A stretch of DNA of 63,452 nucleotides from Gammaproteobacteria bacterium (lineage in GTDB: Bacteria > Pseudomonadota > Gammaproteobacteria > UWMA-0217). A program made the position numbers and the translations under genes. Where the stretch lies: NCBI GenBank assembly GCA_027081275.1, contig JALWKV010000071.1, positions 1 through 63,452 of the forward strand, given 5' to 3'. How positions within the stretch are numbered: position 1 is the stretch's first letter; the number at the start of each line of letters is the position of its first letter. Shown piece after piece: positions 61,002 through 63,452 of the stretch. Below the pieces are notes generated by a model. It made no database searches. It worked only from the letters and a program-made list of their open reading frames with translations, and was not told the DNA's origin.

Positions 61002-62144
61002 ATGGGCTCCAGTGACAGGCAGATTCCGCTCGAGGAATTCCGCAGGCTGATCAACACACTTCCCCCGGCGGAGCTTGCCCGCGTCCCGCCCGAGCGTCTC
61101 CCCGACCACATTCCGCTCGACCTCATCGAAAACGCCCCGCCCGACGTGGCCTCCACGATCGAAACCCTCATTTTCCAGCGGCAGTCCAGCGTCATGCACG
61201 ACCTCAACCGCCTGCGGGAAAAACTCGGCTCTGAGGCGGCCACTGCCTACGACATGGCCTCACTGCCACGCATCAGCAGCGACATCCGCAAACTGCTGGA
61301 GCGGCTGCGCGAGATTCAGGGACGGCTGCGCGGAGAGGGTGATGCGACTCTGTCGCCCGAGGAAGCGCTGGACGAGCTGGAGAAGCTGGCGCGCGTCGCC
61401 AATGAGGTCAGAGACTACTATCGCAAGCTGCTGGCGGCACGAAAGTCGCTGCGCAGGGTCGACCACCGCAAGGAGCCGGAGCTGCTGCCCTTTCTGAAAA
61501 AGATCGACAGCAAACTGCGGCGACGTTGCGCGATGCACCGCAAGGTGCTGGATCAATACCATTCGCAGAAACTGCTCGTGACCGTGCAGATCATGCACGA
61601 CTACCGCGAGCGCATCATCGCCGGAGAGGAGGATCGGCGCAATCACGCCAGACGACGTCAGCAGATCGAGCAGCGGCTCGCCGACGTACGGCGCAAGGTT
61701 CGCCAGTTTCCCGCCAACAGCGGCTTTCGCCATCTCGCGGAGCGACTGGATGACGAGCTCAACAGGCTCGATCGCGGGCAGCGCGTGCTGCCGATCCCGC
61801 TGGGCGAGGAAGAACTGGAGCTGTGGCTGGACGTGATCGTCGATCAACGTCTGCTGCGCGATGAGCGGGAGTCGATGCGGCGGCTGCAGCAACGCGCCGA
61901 GTCGCTATACCTTTTTCTGTTGCGCCACTACTACAAGCTGCAATCGGCGCAGCAAGCACCGGCAACGCGGACGACGCGGGACGCCGACCAGCGTGGCGAC
62001 TATGCCAGCCACGCCAGAAACTTTCTCATCGACTATTTTCGCAGCCGCATACGCTCGGGCATCACGCCCTACTGGGTGCCGGAAATCTACCGGCTGGAGA
62101 AATTGCGCAAGCTAGAAAGCGCGCTCACCGAGCTGCACCACTGA
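61002..62144 (+). CDS. Unknown helical coiled-coil protein
   Basis: This 380-aa protein is almost wholly alpha-helical and highly charged, with long Arg/Glu/Leu-rich heptad stretches (about 95-310). The N-terminal PPAELARVPPERLPDHIPLDLIENAPP is Pro-rich, and the conserved-looking C-terminal part is NFLIDYFRSRIRSGITPYWVPEIYRLEKLR. There is no signal peptide, membrane segment or Cys cluster, so it is probably cytosolic and structural or nucleic-acid associated. No family is recognised. It starts 125 bp after nadA. Confidence 0.75.
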   Translation: MGSSDRQIPLEEFRRLINTLPPAELARVPPERLPDHIPLDLIENAPPDVASTIETLIFQRQSSVMHDLNRLREKLGSEAATAYDMASLPRISSDIRKLLERLREIQGRLRGEGDATLSPEEALDELEKLARVANEVRDYYRKLLAARKSLRRVDHRKEPELLPFLKKIDSKLRRRCAMHRKVLDQYHSQKLLVTVQIMHDYRERIIAGEEDRRNHARRRQQIEQRLADVRRKVRQFPANSGFRHLAERLDDELNRLDRGQRVLPIPLGEEELELWLDVIVDQRLLRDERESMRRLQQRAESLYLFLLRHYYKLQSAQQAPATRTTRDADQRGDYASHARNFLIDYFRSRIRSGITPYWVPEIYRLEKLRKLESALTELHH

Positions 62145-62262
62145 CAGAACCTTGATTTCATACTGACAGAGCGCTCCAGCTCGTCCGGAAATTGAGGACA
62201 ATGACCTTTCCCTTCCACTCGCCGCGCATGTGCCTCGCCGCCCAGCCCTTCCAGCTTGAACG

Positions 62263-62335
62263 GCTACGGAACTACTCAGGTCATGTAGAAACATGCCCGT
62301 CACTACTCAGCGCCCCAGCTCGCTGCCGCGCGCCC
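62263..62335. repeat. Short repeats with AACTACTCAG ends
   Basis: ACTACTCAG occurs twice (62272 and 62302). The second is followed by CGCCCCAGCTCGCTGCCGCG, matching 63334 and, inverted, 53572. GTAGAAACATGCCCGT between them resembles the left flank of MITE copy B. They look like solo ends or decayed copies of the same repeat family. The rest of 62145-62544 has no gene; it includes CCTCCCT-CGA-AGGGAGG (62464-62480) and AGGGTGTCGCAAAACGCCCTC. Confidence 0.65.
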
Positions 62336-62544
62336 ATACATAGAAATAACGGCGTCACCACGAAGCACCGTTGTTGAATCCCCCTTTGGGAGGGTGTCGC
62401 AAAACGCCCTCTCCCCCGTGGAATAGGGCTTCGGCAGCACCTTCTGGAAAAGGGGGAAGAAAGCCTCCCTCGAAGGGAGGTTTGGAGGGATGAATGCCTC
62501 AGCGTTGGAGTCGGCAGTAGGTTTTGTCACGTATCCAGGGCACA

Positions 62545-62713
62545 AGTTACTTGGAAGATTGCCCCTGGAATCCGCCAGTTCAAGGCAGAATCGCACCGCC
62601 GTCCATGGCTCCTTGCGAAATACAGTCCATCCATGGACATAAATGTGAGTTTACGAGTGTAAATGACCATTTTCGAACGCAGACATAGCGGATTTCAGGG
62701 GTACGTAGTTACA
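62545..62713. repeat. MITE-like element, copy D
   Basis: About 169 bp with the most diverged ends: the left is AGTTACTTGGAAGATTGCCCCTGGAATCC and the right GGATTTCAGGGGTACGTAGTTAC, lacking a few bases of the outer repeat. The core is intact, including CGCACCGCCGTCCATGGCTC, GTCCATCCATGGAC (near-perfect palindrome) and TTTTCGAACGCAGA. It lies about 130 bp upstream of mscL. Confidence 0.8.
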
Positions 62714-62844
62714 GCGAAGGTTCATAAAGTTTCACTTTTGCCCCGGCATCTCCGCTCCGGGCTGAACTAAGCTTTGCAGGAGGGCGTTTTCCCAATGCGG
62801 GAAGGCGAACAGAAAAACACCGTCAATCAAGAGGATCCACCGAT

Positions 62845-63312
62845 ATGTTCAAAGAATTCAAGGAATTCGCCATGGGTGGCAACGTCGTCGACATGGCGGT
62901 CGGCATCGTCATCGGCGCCGCATTCGGCACCATCGTCAGCAGCCTCGTGGCCGACATCATCATGCCGCCCATCGGGCTGTTGATGGGCGGCATCGATTTC
63001 GCCAACGTTTTCACCGTGCTGAAGGAAGGCGGCGCACCCGGCCCCTACGCCACGCTCGAGGCGGCGCAGAAGGCCGGCGCCATCACGATCAACTGGGGCA
63101 ACTTCATCAACACCGTCATCAGCTTTCTGATTATCGCCTTCGCCATCTTCATCGTGGTGCGCGGCATCAACCGGATGCGCAAGGCGCAGGAGGAAGCACC
63201 GGCCGAGCCGCCCGCCGAAGAAGTTCTGCTGACCGAACTGCGCGATCTGCTGAAACAGCAGACCCAGTTGCAGGCGCTCGCCATCCGGGAGGCGCGGGAG
63301 CGCGCCGGCTGA
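62845..63312 (+). CDS. mscL: Large-conductance mechanosensitive channel MscL
   Basis: The 155-aa channel opens under membrane tension to release solutes on osmotic downshock. Features are the N-terminal amphipathic [19 protein letters not shown], pore helix TM1 [27 protein letters not shown]2 [18 protein letters not shown], and a charged C-terminal helical bundle. An AAGAGGAT ribosome site is present. It has a slightly longer, Ala/Glu-rich tail than E. coli MscL (136 aa). Confidence 0.97.
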   Translation: MFKEFKEFAMGGNVVDMAVGIVIGAAFGTIVSSLVADIIMPPIGLLMGGIDFANVFTVLKEGGAPGPYATLEAAQKAGAITINWGNFINTVISFLIIAFAIFIVVRGINRMRKAQEEAPAEPPAEEVLLTELRDLLKQQTQLQALAIREARERAG

Positions 63313-63325
63313 CGGCGTTCACCGC

Positions 63326-63363
63326 TCGTAACTACTCAGCGCCCCAGCCCGCTGCCGCGCGCC
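63326..63363. repeat. GTAACTACTCAG-GCGCCCCAGCCCGCTGCCGCGC repeat
   Basis: About 38 bp, nearly identical to 62299-62335 and, inverted, to 53572-53604. It begins 14 bp after the mscL stop codon. A further GAGAGTAACGG follows. No gene is seen from here to the window end. Confidence 0.7.
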
Positions 63364-63452
63364 CCTACCTGAGAGTAACGGGATGCGACCATCCAGCAGA
63401 GGCGTTATCGTTGGAAGGCGTGTGAGGGCACAAAGACCGATATAGCATTGGT

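Overview
The window is high-GC DNA from a gammaproteobacterium. Evidence for this: ntrC-ntrB beside glnA, polA beside engB with cytochrome c4 next, an envC-ctpA-yibQ run, secB-gpsA-trmL, asmA-mutY-yggX, and a class II cobalamin riboswitch on btuB. No phage, integron, transposase gene or CRISPR array is visible. The species cannot be named from the sequence.

Layout. 1-500: tRNA-Phe (minus) followed on its 3' side by 174-bp tandem repeats, each carrying an 18-nt copy of the tRNA 3' end. 576-5381: asmA-mutY-yggX, then moaC divergent from moaD-moaE. 5394-11122: a polysaccharide gene group (GT4, two Gfo/Idh/MocA oxidoreductases, a WecG/TagA glycosyltransferase, an unrecognised protein). 11371-15466: envC-ctpA-yibQ-yajL. 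15561-19214: an ArsR-type regulator with a palindromic candidate operator, rhodanese, grxC, trxC, secB, gpsA, trmL. 19224-24400: ntrC, ntrB, a DUF4124 gene and glnA, the last with a sigma-54 promoter and two NtrC half-site palindromes. 24400-29104: a CDF transporter, a LOG protein and polA. 29209-29364: a candidate structured small RNA in the Spot 42/ErsA position between polA and engB. 29381-35108: engB, cytochrome c4, a DsbA-like lipoprotein, an EEP hydrolase, and a small operon made of a very acidic 83-aa protein, an unknown protein and a glycosyltransferase.

35094-48488 is a corrinoid island, all on the minus strand. A cobalamin riboswitch precedes btuB. Next come a beta-propeller-like lipoprotein and, after a 250-bp gap, btuM, cobO, cbiB, cobD, cobQ, a small secreted protein, cobW, cobU, cobT, cobS, a second btuM and a CobC-type phosphatase. 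No corrin-ring synthesis genes and no btuCDF are present. The island therefore looks built for uptake, adenosylation and nucleotide-loop assembly (salvage), with BtuM proteins in place of an ABC importer.

48889-63452 holds a 28-aa membrane microprotein, fxsA, several extracytoplasmic thioredoxin-fold proteins, a TolC/adaptor pair with no pump gene, a GT2 glycosyltransferase, a DUF255 protein, an acyl-CoA synthetase, nadA, a coiled-coil protein and mscL.

Four copies of a MITE-like repeat of about 164-174 bp (22564, 30124, 49013, 62545), with imperfect 36-bp terminal inverted repeats, lie across the window. Shorter repeats share the same GTAACTACTCAG end. Several abut stop codons.
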